Source: Bradyrhizobium iriomotense | GTDB lineage: Bacteria; Pseudomonadota; Alphaproteobacteria; Rhizobiales; Xanthobacteraceae | Length of the DNA: 64,000 nucleotides | NCBI RefSeq assembly: GCF_018130765.1 | Contig: NZ_JAFCJZ010000016.1 | Coordinates: forward strand, 1-64,000 | Direction: 5' to 3' | Shown: piece after piece, positions 44,396 through 53,056 of the stretch | How positions within the stretch are numbered: the stretch's first letter is position 1 | Layout: each line of letters opens with the position of its first letter | Notes under the pieces: generated by a model | Told to the model about the DNA's origin: nothing | Databases searched by the model: none | What the model saw: only the letters and a program-made list of their open reading frames with translations | Position numbers and translations under genes: made by a program

Positions 44396-45002
44396 CGACG
44401 GCCTCCGTGGCTTGCGCGGATGGGCGGACGGCAAAGCTTTCGTGCCATTTGGCGAGATGCGGACGTCCGGTTCGCCAGTTCAGCTCCGCAAAACGGAAAT
44501 CGGCATAGGACAGCGCACAGCCAAGCGCGATCTCGCCGATGCCGAAGCTCGACGTCAGCGTATCCGCCGCCTGTTGTTCGAACCGGTCGAAGGTCGCGTT
44601 CACCTTGGTTGCGAACGCCTTGAGCCAGGCCTCGGTCTGTCGCTCTTCCGGTTTGGCGCGCTCGTTTCGCCACAGGATCAGGAGGTCAAGCAGGCCGTCC
44701 GCAAGGGCCTGTCGGCTGAGAGCCCGCCAGCGCGCCGGTCCCTCGCGCGGGACCAGCACGCCCGGTCCTGCCAGACTATCGAGATATTCGACGATCGTCC
44801 GCGAATCCTGCAGGACATCTCCGTTGTCCAGGACCAGGGTCGGGATCTTGCTCAGGGGATTGTCCGCCATGATGATGGGATTCGGCGTCGGCAAGGCTGC
44901 GACGCTGCGCACGCAGGTGATGCGCTCTGCGAGACCGAGCTCGTGCGCGGCAATCATCACCTTGCGGACGTAGGGCGAGCGAGGGGACCAATGCAGCTTC
45001 AC
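44388..45002 (-). CDS. Glutathione S-transferase family protein
   Basis: A 204-residue GST. The N-terminal thioredoxin domain (MKLHWSPRSPYVRKVMIAAH) has Ser/Tyr candidates at the thiol-activating position and ends with PTLVLDNGDVLQDSRTIVEY for glutathione binding. The C-terminal helical domain starts near residue 85. It heads the minus-strand operon, divergent from the GntR/UTRA gene. In catabolic operons GSTs often isomerise maleyl-type intermediates or remove glutathione adducts; its role here is undefined. Confidence 0.9.
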   Translation of the reverse strand: MKLHWSPRSPYVRKVMIAAHELGLAERITCVRSVAALPTPNPIIMADNPLSKIPTLVLDNGDVLQDSRTIVEYLDSLAGPGVLVPREGPARWRALSRQALADGLLDLLILWRNERAKPEERQTEAWLKAFATKVNATFDRFEQQAADTLTSSFGIGEIALGCALSYADFRFAELNWRTGRPHLAKWHESFAVRPSAQATEAVDD

Positions 45003-45134
45003 GGCCGGCCTCGCCGGAAATGGACATGAGACACCTGGGCGTTTCCCGTCTTGCAGCGTTATGATGCTTCTCGCCTTAGAAGGAAAAAGGTCATATGTCT
45101 AGCCTATTGATTATTTTGACCCAGCAGTCCTGCC

Positions 45135-45878
45135 ATGCCTAGCCGCACAATGTCCCCGGTCAAGCCGGACCTCTCGCGCAGCAACGTTGCCCGGTATGTC
45201 CAGCTGGCGACGCTGTTTCGCCGTCACATCGAGTCCGGCCATTGGCCGGCAGGTGGTCAGATCCCGACAGTCGACGAATTGGCTGCGCAACATGGCGTGG
45301 CGCGCGCCACCATTCGCCAAGCGCTCGGCATCCTCGAGAGCGATGCCCTGATCAGTCGCTTTAGGGCGAAGGGGACTTTCGTCAACGCGCAAAAGCGCCA
45401 ACATCTTTGGCTCGACATGACCACGGATTGGCGCGGGCTTCTGAATGCGCGAGAGGGCGCCGTCATCGAGGTGCTGGAAGAGGAAGATGTAAGCCTTTTA
45501 CCGCGGCGTTTTCACGATATCGGCACGCCGACGTCACGATATCGACGGCTGAGGCGGCGTCATTCGCGTGAGGGGCAGATCTTCCTGGTGGCCGACGTGT
45601 TCATCGATGCGGAGTTCTTTCCCCTCATCCCCCGTGAAGCTCTGAGCAGCACGACGGCGATGCGTCTGGCGACCTTCTTACCGCGCAACATCAGCCACGC
45701 GCATCAGACGATCGTCATCGGCGCCGCCGATCTCGAAATGTCCGCGCTGCTCGAGCTTCCGCTGAACGCGCCTGTGTGCCTCGTCGATCGATCGGCCGTC
45801 GATGATCGAGGACGCCTCATTCTCTTGTCCAAGGGAGTCTATCGGGGGGACCTCGTTCGTCTGGACATGCGGCTCTAA
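45135..45878 (+). CDS. GntR-family regulator, HutC/UTRA subfamily
   Basis: A 247-residue regulator. The winged helix-turn-helix (about 20-85) includes IPTVDELAAQHGVARATIRQALGIL, and the UTRA ligand domain (about 100-240) ends LSKGVYRGDLVRLDM. It diverges from the GST operon and is followed by the MFS transporter, so it probably controls both directions. The 132-bp divergent gap is AT-rich (ATGTCTAGCCTATTGATTATT region, 45094-45114), but no clear repeated operator stands out. Confidence 0.92.
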   Translation: MPSRTMSPVKPDLSRSNVARYVQLATLFRRHIESGHWPAGGQIPTVDELAAQHGVARATIRQALGILESDALISRFRAKGTFVNAQKRQHLWLDMTTDWRGLLNAREGAVIEVLEEEDVSLLPRRFHDIGTPTSRYRRLRRRHSREGQIFLVADVFIDAEFFPLIPREALSSTTAMRLATFLPRNISHAHQTIVIGAADLEMSALLELPLNAPVCLVDRSAVDDRGRLILLSKGVYRGDLVRLDMRL

Positions 45879-45911
45879 TAACGCGCCGCTAGACAAGCTT
45901 AGCCCTATAGT

Positions 45912-45923
45912 CCATATTTATGG
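45912..45923. promoter_or_regulatory. Short palindrome upstream of the MFS gene
   Basis: CCATATTTATGG, a 5-2-5 palindrome in the AT-rich gap 45879-45975, 53 bp before the transporter start. It may be an operator for the GntR/UTRA protein or part of the promoter. A single short palindrome can occur by chance. Confidence 0.3.
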
Positions 45924-45975
45924 CATAAAGATTTAACGGCCCGCCACGAGCGCGGCCGAACGGGAGGGCGCGCGT

Positions 45976-47340
45976 GTGACGGACAGAACCATCGATATGC
46001 CGGGTCGCCATGAGGTGGATGCGACGTTTCGCAAAGTGGCCTGGCGCCTCGTTCCGATCTTGATGCTGGCCTATGTGCTTGCCTTCATCGATCGCGGCAA
46101 TGTCGGGTTCGCGAAGCTGCAGTTCATGGGCGATCTGCGTTTCAGCGAGGCGACGTTCGGCCTCGGCGGCGGCCTTTTCTATCTCGGCTACAGCGTCTTC
46201 GAGATACCCAGTAATCTGTGGCTCGCCCGCATCGGAGCGCGGACCACGCTGCTGCGCATCATGGTGTGCTGGGGGCTTTGCTCGGCGGCGCTCGCCTTCA
46301 TGACTGCGCCTTCTCACTACTACATTCTTCGTTTTCTGCTGGGCGCCGCCGAGGCTGGCCTGTTTCCGGGGGTGCTGTTCTATCTCACCACCTGGATTCC
46401 ACCATCGCGCCGGAGCCAATTCACCGCGCTGTTCATGTCTGCGATTGCCATCTCCGGCATCGTCAGCGGGCCCTTGTCAGGAGCGATTCTCGGCGCGACG
46501 GACGGGCTGCTTGGCCTGAAGGGCTGGCAATGGCTGTTCCTCATAGAGGGATTGCCTTCGGTGCTGACGGGCATCGTCATCTACTTCGTGCTCGCCGACA
46601 GCCCCCAGACGGCGAAGTGGCTCTCGGCGCGCGAGGTTGCGATCATCACTGCCGAATTGCAGAGCGAAGCGAATACGGGCCAGCAACAGCGTCAGCATCA
46701 TTTTGCAGCCGCTCTGCGCGATAAACGCCTGTATCTTCTCGCCGGCATGTCGGTCGGACTGATCGCGGGCGGCGCCGGCATTCCGCTTTGGCTTCCGACC
46801 ATTCTCCGGGGATCCGGAATTCACGACTCGCTCACAATCGGTCTCTTCTCTGCCATCCCGTACATTGTCGCCGTGGTCGTGCAGCAACTCGTTGCACGAA
46901 GCTCCGACCGTTTGCGCGAGCGTCGCTGGCATGCCGCCGTGCCGGCGCTGCTTTGCGCCATAGGATGGGTGTTGCTCCCGCAGGCGTTGGGTCATCCCTG
47001 GATTGCAATCGGCCTGCTCACGGTCATGACCTCTGGATATCTCGGCGCCACCGGTCCGTTCTGGACGATGCCCAGCCTCTATCTCTCGGGAACGGCCGCA
47101 GCCGGCGGGATCGCCTTGATCACGACTTGCGGCGGCATCGGCGCGTTCTTCGCGCCGACATTGGTCGGGTGGATGACCACCGCAACCGGCTCCTTGACCT
47201 ACGGGCTGTACTCCTACGGCGCGATGATGGCGCTCGGTGCCATGGTGATGCTGATGGGAACGAGCCCCGTCAGGCCCGCAATCGCCACTCCGCCTGCTCA
47301 CGAGCTTCGGTTGGCGGTCAAGCAGCACGCTGATTCCTGA
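45976..47340 (+). CDS. MFS transporter, anion:cation symporter family
   Basis: A 454-residue major-facilitator protein with 12 predicted helices. It has the ACS-family features YVLAFIDRGNVGFAKLQ in helix 1 and FEIPSNLWLARIGARTTLLRIM in loop 2-3, plus GAAEAGLFPGVLFYLTTWIPP. Relatives import tartrate, phthalate, 4-hydroxyphenylacetate or glucarate with protons. The start is GTG 45976 after GGGAGGG. It likely supplies the acid processed by the divergent operon. Confidence 0.94.
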   Translation: MTDRTIDMPGRHEVDATFRKVAWRLVPILMLAYVLAFIDRGNVGFAKLQFMGDLRFSEATFGLGGGLFYLGYSVFEIPSNLWLARIGARTTLLRIMVCWGLCSAALAFMTAPSHYYILRFLLGAAEAGLFPGVLFYLTTWIPPSRRSQFTALFMSAIAISGIVSGPLSGAILGATDGLLGLKGWQWLFLIEGLPSVLTGIVIYFVLADSPQTAKWLSAREVAIITAELQSEANTGQQQRQHHFAAALRDKRLYLLAGMSVGLIAGGAGIPLWLPTILRGSGIHDSLTIGLFSAIPYIVAVVVQQLVARSSDRLRERRWHAAVPALLCAIGWVLLPQALGHPWIAIGLLTVMTSGYLGATGPFWTMPSLYLSGTAAAGGIALITTCGGIGAFFAPTLVGWMTTATGSLTYGLYSYGAMMALGAMVMLMGTSPVRPAIATPPAHELRLAVKQHADS

Positions 47341-47342
47341 AC

Positions 47343-48191
47343 ATGACCACAGCACGAGTTGGCCGCGTTGCGGTGACGGCGGCGCTGGCTCTTCATCTTG
47401 CCACCGCATCCGCCGCAGAAGGCCCATCGCGGCATATCGTCGATGTTGGCAGCGCCAAGATCGAGGTAACCGCTGAGGGGCAGGGACCTCTGATCGTCCT
47501 GCTCCCATCCACCGGTCGCAGTTCGGACGACTTCGACGTGCTCGCTGGCGGACTCGCGAAGGCCGGCTTTCGGGTGCTGCGCCCTCAACCGCGCGGCATC
47601 GGCGGCAGTATCGGGCCGATGACGGACGTCAGCTTCCACGATTTCGCCAATGACATTGCAGGGATCATCAAGCACGACGGCGGTGATCCCGCCATCATCG
47701 TCGGGCACGCCTATGGCAATTGGATCGCCCGCACCGTGGCAACGGACTATCCGCAGCTTGTCCGCGGCGTCGTGTTGATGGCGGCGGGTGCGAAGACTTG
47801 GCCACGCCAGCTTAGCGATGCCATCACCACGATCAATGATCGCAACCAGCCGACGGCGATACGATTGAAGGCGTTGGAATTCGCCTTCTTCGCTCCAGGC
47901 AACGATGCATCGTCGTGGCTAGAAGGGTGGCACAAGGATGTCACCGAGAGCCAGCGGGCTGCGGGCCTCAACACGAAACGAGAATCCTGGTGGTTGAGCG
48001 GCACGGCACGCATACTCGATTTGCAAGCCGCGGATGACCCATTTCGGCCGCGTGACACGACTGACGAGCTGAAGAACGATCTGGGCGACCGCGTGAGCGT
48101 GGTCGTGGTGCCAAACGCCAGTCACGCTCTTCCCGCTGAACAGCCTGCGGCCGTCGTCCAAGCCATCGTCGCATGGGCGCAGGACCTCTAA
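47343..48191 (+). CDS. Exported alpha/beta-hydrolase-fold protein lacking the nucleophile Ser
   Basis: A 282-residue alpha/beta-hydrolase with a probable signal peptide (MTTARVGRVAVTAALALHLA, cleavage near ASAAEG). The nucleophile elbow reads G-H-A123-Y-G where G-x-S-x-G is expected, while the C-terminal His (NASHALPAE) and oxyanion region (LLPSTGRSSDDF) are kept. It may bind without hydrolysing, or use other chemistry. It starts 2 bp after the MFS stop and is surely co-transcribed. The elbow sequence is clear in the DNA (GGG CAC GCC TAT GGC). Confidence 0.88.
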   Translation: MTTARVGRVAVTAALALHLATASAAEGPSRHIVDVGSAKIEVTAEGQGPLIVLLPSTGRSSDDFDVLAGGLAKAGFRVLRPQPRGIGGSIGPMTDVSFHDFANDIAGIIKHDGGDPAIIVGHAYGNWIARTVATDYPQLVRGVVLMAAGAKTWPRQLSDAITTINDRNQPTAIRLKALEFAFFAPGNDASSWLEGWHKDVTESQRAAGLNTKRESWWLSGTARILDLQAADDPFRPRDTTDELKNDLGDRVSVVVVPNASHALPAEQPAAVVQAIVAWAQDL

Positions 48192-48241
48192 AGCTGGTCC
48201 TATCGAGCCAGCCGCGTCGAGCACGACAGCGTAGGCGGCTG

Positions 48242-48270
48242 TCCGCCAGCTGCAGCCGCAAGCTGGCGGA
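48242..48270. terminator. Hairpin between convergent genes
   Basis: TCCGCCAGCT (48242-48251) and AGCTGGCGGA (48261-48270) form a perfect 10-bp stem with a 9-nt loop between the alpha/beta-hydrolase and binding-protein stops. It is suited to act in both directions, although neither side has a strong T-run. Confidence 0.6.
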
Positions 48271-48290
48271 TCCTCATTAGTCGGGATCTC

Positions 48291-49433
48291 TCAGGCGCCC
48301 GGTCGCTGTCCGAGCCAGCCGGGGCTTGGCTCGCCCTTCACTTCACCGAAGTAGATCGCGAAGGTCTGGCGCCACCGTTCGACGAGGGCCCGATCTTCCA
48401 TGAACCGCGGAAACTCGGCGAAATGGGAGTTGGCATAGTCCCAAACCGGCTTCAGGCCGCCTTGCGGCTGCACGTCAGTGCGAACGGACCAGCCGTTATA
48501 GGCCTTGCGCTGGTTCTCCTCCGAAATCTGCCAGTTCATGTACAGCTTGGCTGCGGCCTTGTGCGGCGCGTCCTTGAGGATTGCTGCGCGCTGGCCCCAC
48601 GCAAGGAACGGATGCCCGTCCGCAATCGCCCATTTCACCGGTGCGTTCGCCGGTGTGGTCAGCGATCCGGATCCGCCGACGCCGACGGCTTTCTGATGCT
48701 GAGAGATGGCGAGGCCCGGCGAATGCGTGCCGCGCGCAAATTGCAGGCCTTGATCCGCCAGCTTCTGGATCCAGTCCCAGCCATAGGTCTCCGCATACAA
48801 CTTGTAGAGAAAGAGCACCGCGTCATCGTCGCTCGGATATGAAGACGCAATGCGCCCGCGCCATTCCGGATTTGTCAGCTCCTTCGGAGATGCGGGCGGT
48901 TTTCCGTCGACAGCGGACGGATCATACAGGTAGCTGAATGCGATGATGCCGATCGCCATCCAGGCGCCGTCCGGATCCCGGAGAGAATCCTGGACCTTCG
49001 AAAATCCGGCAGGCTTGTAGTTGAGGAGGCGCCCCTCCTTCTTCCAGCGACCAAAATCCTGCAAGGTTTGCAGCTGCACGACGTCGGGTATCACCGAATG
49101 GGCGGCGAACTGACGATCGAGACGGACATCGTGGTACTTGCTGTAGTCCACGATGATCGAAATGTTCATTTTCGGGAAACGGGCCAGGAAGCCCTTTCTG
49201 TTGTTGTCCTGCTGCGTCGGCGTATCGCCGCCCGCGTAGACCACGAGGTTGCCGCCTTCGGCAAGCGCCTCCTGATACAGTTCATCCAGGCTGCGCGTCT
49301 CGGCTCCGCCGCGCACGGCCGCGGCCGGCGTTGCGGCCAGAGCATGATCTGCCGCCATCACCAGAGGGACGGTCAGCGCGGTCGTGAGCAGGCTGCGCCG
49401 ATCGAGTTGGCTCGATCGTAACGTATCTTTCAT
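48291..49433 (-). CDS. Extracellular solute-binding protein (Fe/polyamine-type, orphan)
   Basis: A 380-residue periplasmic binding protein of ABC family 1. The N-terminus LDRRSLLTTALTVPLVMAA looks like a Tat or lipid-free Sec signal with cleavage near HALAAT. The mature part has GGNLVVYAGGDTPTQQDNN and FPKMNISIIVDYSKYHD. Relatives bind ferric iron, thiamine, phosphonates or polyamines. No permease or ATPase is adjacent. It diverges from a LysR regulator, which probably controls it. Confidence 0.9.
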   Translation of the reverse strand: MKDTLRSSQLDRRSLLTTALTVPLVMAADHALAATPAAAVRGGAETRSLDELYQEALAEGGNLVVYAGGDTPTQQDNNRKGFLARFPKMNISIIVDYSKYHDVRLDRQFAAHSVIPDVVQLQTLQDFGRWKKEGRLLNYKPAGFSKVQDSLRDPDGAWMAIGIIAFSYLYDPSAVDGKPPASPKELTNPEWRGRIASSYPSDDDAVLFLYKLYAETYGWDWIQKLADQGLQFARGTHSPGLAISQHQKAVGVGGSGSLTTPANAPVKWAIADGHPFLAWGQRAAILKDAPHKAAAKLYMNWQISEENQRKAYNGWSVRTDVQPQGGLKPVWDYANSHFAEFPRFMEDRALVERWRQTFAIYFGEVKGEPSPGWLGQRPGA

Positions 49434-49446
49434 AGTGATGACCTCG

Positions 49447-49467
49447 ATAATTATCTTGTAAAATTAT
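49447..49467. promoter_or_regulatory. Inverted repeat in the LysR/binding-protein divergent region
   Basis: ATAATT (49447-49452) and AATTAT (49462-49467) with a 9-nt spacer, in a strikingly AT-rich spot 14 bp upstream of the binding-protein start. Its position suits a LysR site or the core promoter. Confidence 0.35.
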
Positions 49468-49540
49468 TGTCTTAGATCGAATGTTGCGGCGCAACTCAAA
49501 TTGGCTTGGGTATTGTATCATTCAGAGTTACAAATCAGCC

Positions 49541-50428
49541 GTGACCAGATTTCGTGAACTTGAAGCGTTTATTCTGACCGTGGAGCGCGGAAGCCAGACA
49601 TCGGCGGCCGCCGCGCTCGGAATGTCCCGCATGGCGGTAAGTCGTCTCGTCAGCCAACTTGAGGAGCGGACGGGGCGCCCATTGTTGACCCGCACCACGC
49701 GCAGCCAATTGTTGACCGAAGCTGGCGAACGCTTGTTGCGTGAAGCAAAAAATATCCTCGATAGCTACGACCGCGCGCTCTGCGATGGTCTCGACACGCA
49801 CCGATCCAAAATTCGCGTCGGCGCGCCAATCTCATTCGGGCTGCGCCGCCTCATGCCGATACTGAGGCAATTCAGCGCGATGTACCCTGAGATCGAGATC
49901 GAGTTGATGTTGAGCGATCGTCTTGCGAACCTCGCGGAAGAGGGTTTGGATATCGCCGTGCGCATCAGTAACCGACACGATCAGGCCCTCAGTACGAGGT
50001 TTCTGACCCATTCGCGAACGGTGATTTGCGCCGCGCCGTCCTATCTCAACCAACTCGGGATGCCGAAAATTCCGATCGACCTGACGAAGCACAACTGCCT
50101 GCGCTATACGTCAGCGGAGCATGGCCATGATTGGGTTTTGCGCGACGCCGACGGGAAGGCTCACCGGGTGCCCATCAAAGGCTCACTGAGCTGCAACAAT
50201 GGCGACGCGTTGGTAGCGGCGGCGGTCGCAGGCACGGGGCTGGTCCTCCAGCCCTACTTCCTCGTGGCGGATGAACTCGCTGATGGACGACTGGTCCAGC
50301 TGCTTTCTTCCTACAAGACGAAGCAGTTTTCCGTCCAGCTGGTCACGATTCCGACAGCGCGTCCCCGTGCGGACATCGCCAAGCTTTCGGATTTTCTTTT
50401 TGAGGCGATGCGGCCCGCGAAATACTAG
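49541..50428 (+). CDS. LysR-family transcriptional regulator
   Basis: A regulator of about 295 residues. The N-terminal helix-turn-helix (RFRELEAFILTVERGSQTSA, then ALGMSRMAVSRLVSQLEERT) is followed by a periplasmic-binding-like effector domain (IRVGAPISFGLRRLMP, VAAAVAGTGLVLQPYF). I prefer GTG 49541 because the usual LysR start lies there; upstream starts add about 20 unconserved residues. It is divergently oriented to the orphan binding protein. The gap 50429-50613 after it shows nothing recognisable. Confidence 0.92.
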   Translation: MTRFRELEAFILTVERGSQTSAAAALGMSRMAVSRLVSQLEERTGRPLLTRTTRSQLLTEAGERLLREAKNILDSYDRALCDGLDTHRSKIRVGAPISFGLRRLMPILRQFSAMYPEIEIELMLSDRLANLAEEGLDIAVRISNRHDQALSTRFLTHSRTVICAAPSYLNQLGMPKIPIDLTKHNCLRYTSAEHGHDWVLRDADGKAHRVPIKGSLSCNNGDALVAAAVAGTGLVLQPYFLVADELADGRLVQLLSSYKTKQFSVQLVTIPTARPRADIAKLSDFLFEAMRPAKY

Positions 50429-50613
50429 TCATGGGACAGAGCACCGCGATGCCGTGCTTGCCACGTTGATCGCACTGAGCTGTTCGCATTTTGGCAAATT
50501 TTGAGAAAGTTCCCGGACGCAAGCAGAGCGAGATCAATCTGCTCTTCGATGAGGCCGATGCGTCGTTTGACGGCCCCAAGCAATCTCACCCACGTCACTA
50601 GCCCTCACTGGAT

Positions 50614-50934
50614 TTAGAACGTGCCCGGATAGGCGCCGCCGTCGATTAGGATGTTTTGGCCGTGATGTAGGGGCGTGGGCGGCACAAAGGAAAATACAAG
50701 CCTCGCCGAACTCCTCGGGACGTCCGAACCGCTTCGTCGGGTTTGATAGCCTGATTTCCTCGGTAACTTCGCCGATTTGACGCCCGGTGTTCTTGGCCAG
50801 GGCAAATAGGTTCGACTTGAGCCGGCCGGTGTCGAATGAGCCGGGCAATAGATTGTTGACCGTCATGTTGTGTTCCGCGACCGAGCGCGCGAGTCCCGCA
50901 ACTCCGCCGCCTTCTCCTTGATGACAGCAGGAAC
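50614..50934 (-). pseudogene. SDR remnant (3' part, frameshifted)
   Basis: Only the C-terminal third of a short-chain dehydrogenase is left. MTVNNLLPGSFDTGRLKSNL and PTKRFGRPEEFGEACIFLCA are read in one frame, then GQNILIDGGAYPGTF in another. A frameshift therefore lies near 50660-50700, and the catalytic and cofactor-binding parts are missing. It starts directly after the SMP-30 stop, so it was probably the last gene of that operon before decay. Confidence 0.75.
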
Positions 50935-51837
50935 TCAGAACCTGTCGGCGAAGCGGTGTTCTGGAAGACCTTGCCCAATCCCGTGAATGGCGAGAACGTG
51001 ACCCGCCTGGGGCTCACGGTTCAACTGCTGACGATCCAGAAACTTCCTGGCCGTCGTGACATACAGCGTCTTGAGATCGCGACCTCCGAAGCACAGGCAG
51101 GTCGGATTGGTCACGGGCAACGGGATGATGGTGTCGATCCGCCCGTCCGGGCGATAGCGCGCGATCCGGCCACCCGCGAAGAAGGCCGTCCATAGCCCGC
51201 CGGCAACGTCGACGCAGGCGCCATCAGGCCTCTCGCCGGAAGCGCTGTAATCCGCGAACAGGCGCCTGTTCTGGATCGTGCCGTCGTCGAGATCGAAGTC
51301 GAACATCCAGGTGCAGTATCGCCGCGTGTCCGTGAAATAGAGCGTGCGGTTGTCAGGCGAGAACGCGATCCCGTTGGTCACGATGACGTCGTCGAACAAG
51401 CGCGTCACCTGGCCGTCGCCGGCGACGCGATACAGCGCGCCGTTCGGGCGATGCAGCTGATTGTCCATGGTGCCGATCCACAAGCGGCCGTGCGCATCCA
51501 CGCGGCCGTCATTGAGGCGGTTGTCGAGGCCGCTTTCGACTGCGCAGAATTCAACGGGAGGAGGGTTGTCAGAGCCGCCACGAAAGAGACGCAGATCCTG
51601 CGCGAGCAGATGCGAGCCGACCGCCGTCAAGGCCTGGCCGCCGAGGAATTGGCAATCATCATAGGATGTGACGCGATGGGTGCCCGTCGCGGGATCGAAG
51701 GATTGATGCAGCCTGCCGTCGATGTCGATCCACCAGAGCTTGCGGGTCCGATCACACCACAACGGCGTTTCGCCGAGGATATCCGTGCTGGCGACTGCGG
51801 TCTCGATCCGATGCGAGGGAAGCGAAGCCGTAGTCAT
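50935..51837 (-). CDS. SMP-30/gluconolactonase/LRE-family protein
   Basis: A 300-residue six-bladed beta-propeller lactonase. The metal ligands are visible: Glu in ILGETPLW, Asn in ESGLDNRLNDGRVDAHGRLW and in VTNGIAFSPDN, and Asp in SGERPDGACVDVAGGLW. It hydrolyses sugar-acid lactones in most characterised cases. The start overlaps the M24-peptidase stop by 4 bp. With the broken SDR behind it this looks like the rest of a sugar-acid oxidation set (inference). Confidence 0.93.
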   Translation of the reverse strand: MTTASLPSHRIETAVASTDILGETPLWCDRTRKLWWIDIDGRLHQSFDPATGTHRVTSYDDCQFLGGQALTAVGSHLLAQDLRLFRGGSDNPPPVEFCAVESGLDNRLNDGRVDAHGRLWIGTMDNQLHRPNGALYRVAGDGQVTRLFDDVIVTNGIAFSPDNRTLYFTDTRRYCTWMFDFDLDDGTIQNRRLFADYSASGERPDGACVDVAGGLWTAFFAGGRIARYRPDGRIDTIIPLPVTNPTCLCFGGRDLKTLYVTTARKFLDRQQLNREPQAGHVLAIHGIGQGLPEHRFADRF

Positions 51838-53006
51838 GCCGGAATCCGGTTCCAGCCACGCGCGCTATCGCCAAAGGCCTGATAGCCATCGGCCGTGACG
51901 GCGATCGTATCCTCGAGCTTGATGAAGCCCCGTCGCTTGTGCGGCAACGTGGTTTCGATCGAGATGATCATGCCGGCTTCGAGAGGCGCGCTGGCATCGT
52001 CGGCGGGATAGGGAATGGGACCGTTCGCCGTCAACCGTGGCGCTTCGTGGCTGACGATGCCCATGCCATGGGCGACGAAATGCATGTCCTTGCCATGGGC
52101 GGATTGTACCAGCGCCTCGTTCGCGGCGGCGTAGATGTTGCTGCCGACGAGACCAGCCCGTATCGGCGTGCGCGCGGCTTGCTGGATCAGGTCGACTTCC
52201 GCCAGGAGATCGACGAGTTCGCTATCGGGCTCCCCGTGCACGGCCATCCGGCAGAGATCGCCGATATAACCTCGGTAGTTGCCGCCCGAATCCAGCGAGG
52301 CGATATCGCCGGGCTCAAGACGCTGGTCGGAGGGCGCGCGGTTGAGGCTCGTCCCCATGGTCACCAGAGCGTATTCGAAGATCATGTCGCGGGACAGTTC
52401 GGCCCGGCGCAAAGAATCGATGATCTCGCGCTTGCTCTGGCCGGGGCGGGCCTGATTGGCCGCGTCCAGCATGGAGGCGACCACGCGCTCTGACGCTTCG
52501 CGGAGGATCTCCAGCTCGGTCGCGGTCTTGATGGATCGCAATTTCTCAAGGGGCCGCATCGCCTCGATGAACTGGCAATCGGACAGCCCCCGGCGCAGGA
52601 CATCCGCCGCGTCAGTCGGCAGGAACGACATCTCGACGCCGACGCGAAGCGCTGATGTCGCGATTGCCTTCACATGCTTGAGCGCGAGCGTCATCGCCTC
52701 GACCGAGGTCGACGATCCGAACAAGACCGGCGGCATCCAGTAACCGGCATCGGCTCTGTTCTGGACGCTGTCCCGCTCGTTCCGGTTGGCGATATAGGCC
52801 GACTTGTCCGGCGCGCCTTTCACATAGACGAAGATGGGCAGATAGCGGCTGATGCCGATTGCTTCCATGTAGTCGAACTGGAAGTGATAGTACCCGCCGA
52901 GCAAGTACTGGAGGTTGTGCTTCGACGTGACGATCAGGACGTCGATGCCGAAATCGTCGAGTAGGCCGTCGAGCCTGGCCGTGGAGAACGGAATTTTCGC
53001 GCTCAT
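51834..53006 (-). CDS. M24-family metallopeptidase (creatinase/Xaa-Pro peptidase fold)
   Basis: A 390-residue pita-bread-fold protein. The creatinase N-domain (about 1-160) is followed by the peptidase domain. All five metal ligands can be found: Asp in SLDSGGNYRG and YIGDLCRM, His in VAHGMGIVSHE, and Glu in SIETTLP and IKLEDTIAV. Members cleave Xaa-Pro bonds or non-peptide amides such as creatine or ectoine derivatives. Its place in a GntR-led operon with a lactonase suggests an amide hydrolase role, which is unproven. Confidence 0.93.
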   Translation of the reverse strand: MSAKIPFSTARLDGLLDDFGIDVLIVTSKHNLQYLLGGYYHFQFDYMEAIGISRYLPIFVYVKGAPDKSAYIANRNERDSVQNRADAGYWMPPVLFGSSTSVEAMTLALKHVKAIATSALRVGVEMSFLPTDAADVLRRGLSDCQFIEAMRPLEKLRSIKTATELEILREASERVVASMLDAANQARPGQSKREIIDSLRRAELSRDMIFEYALVTMGTSLNRAPSDQRLEPGDIASLDSGGNYRGYIGDLCRMAVHGEPDSELVDLLAEVDLIQQAARTPIRAGLVGSNIYAAANEALVQSAHGKDMHFVAHGMGIVSHEAPRLTANGPIPYPADDASAPLEAGMIISIETTLPHKRRGFIKLEDTIAVTADGYQAFGDSARGWNRIPA

Positions 53007-53056
53007 CGATCGTTCTTCTGCGTTGACGACTTGATCTCGGGGGCAGGCGAGGGCGG

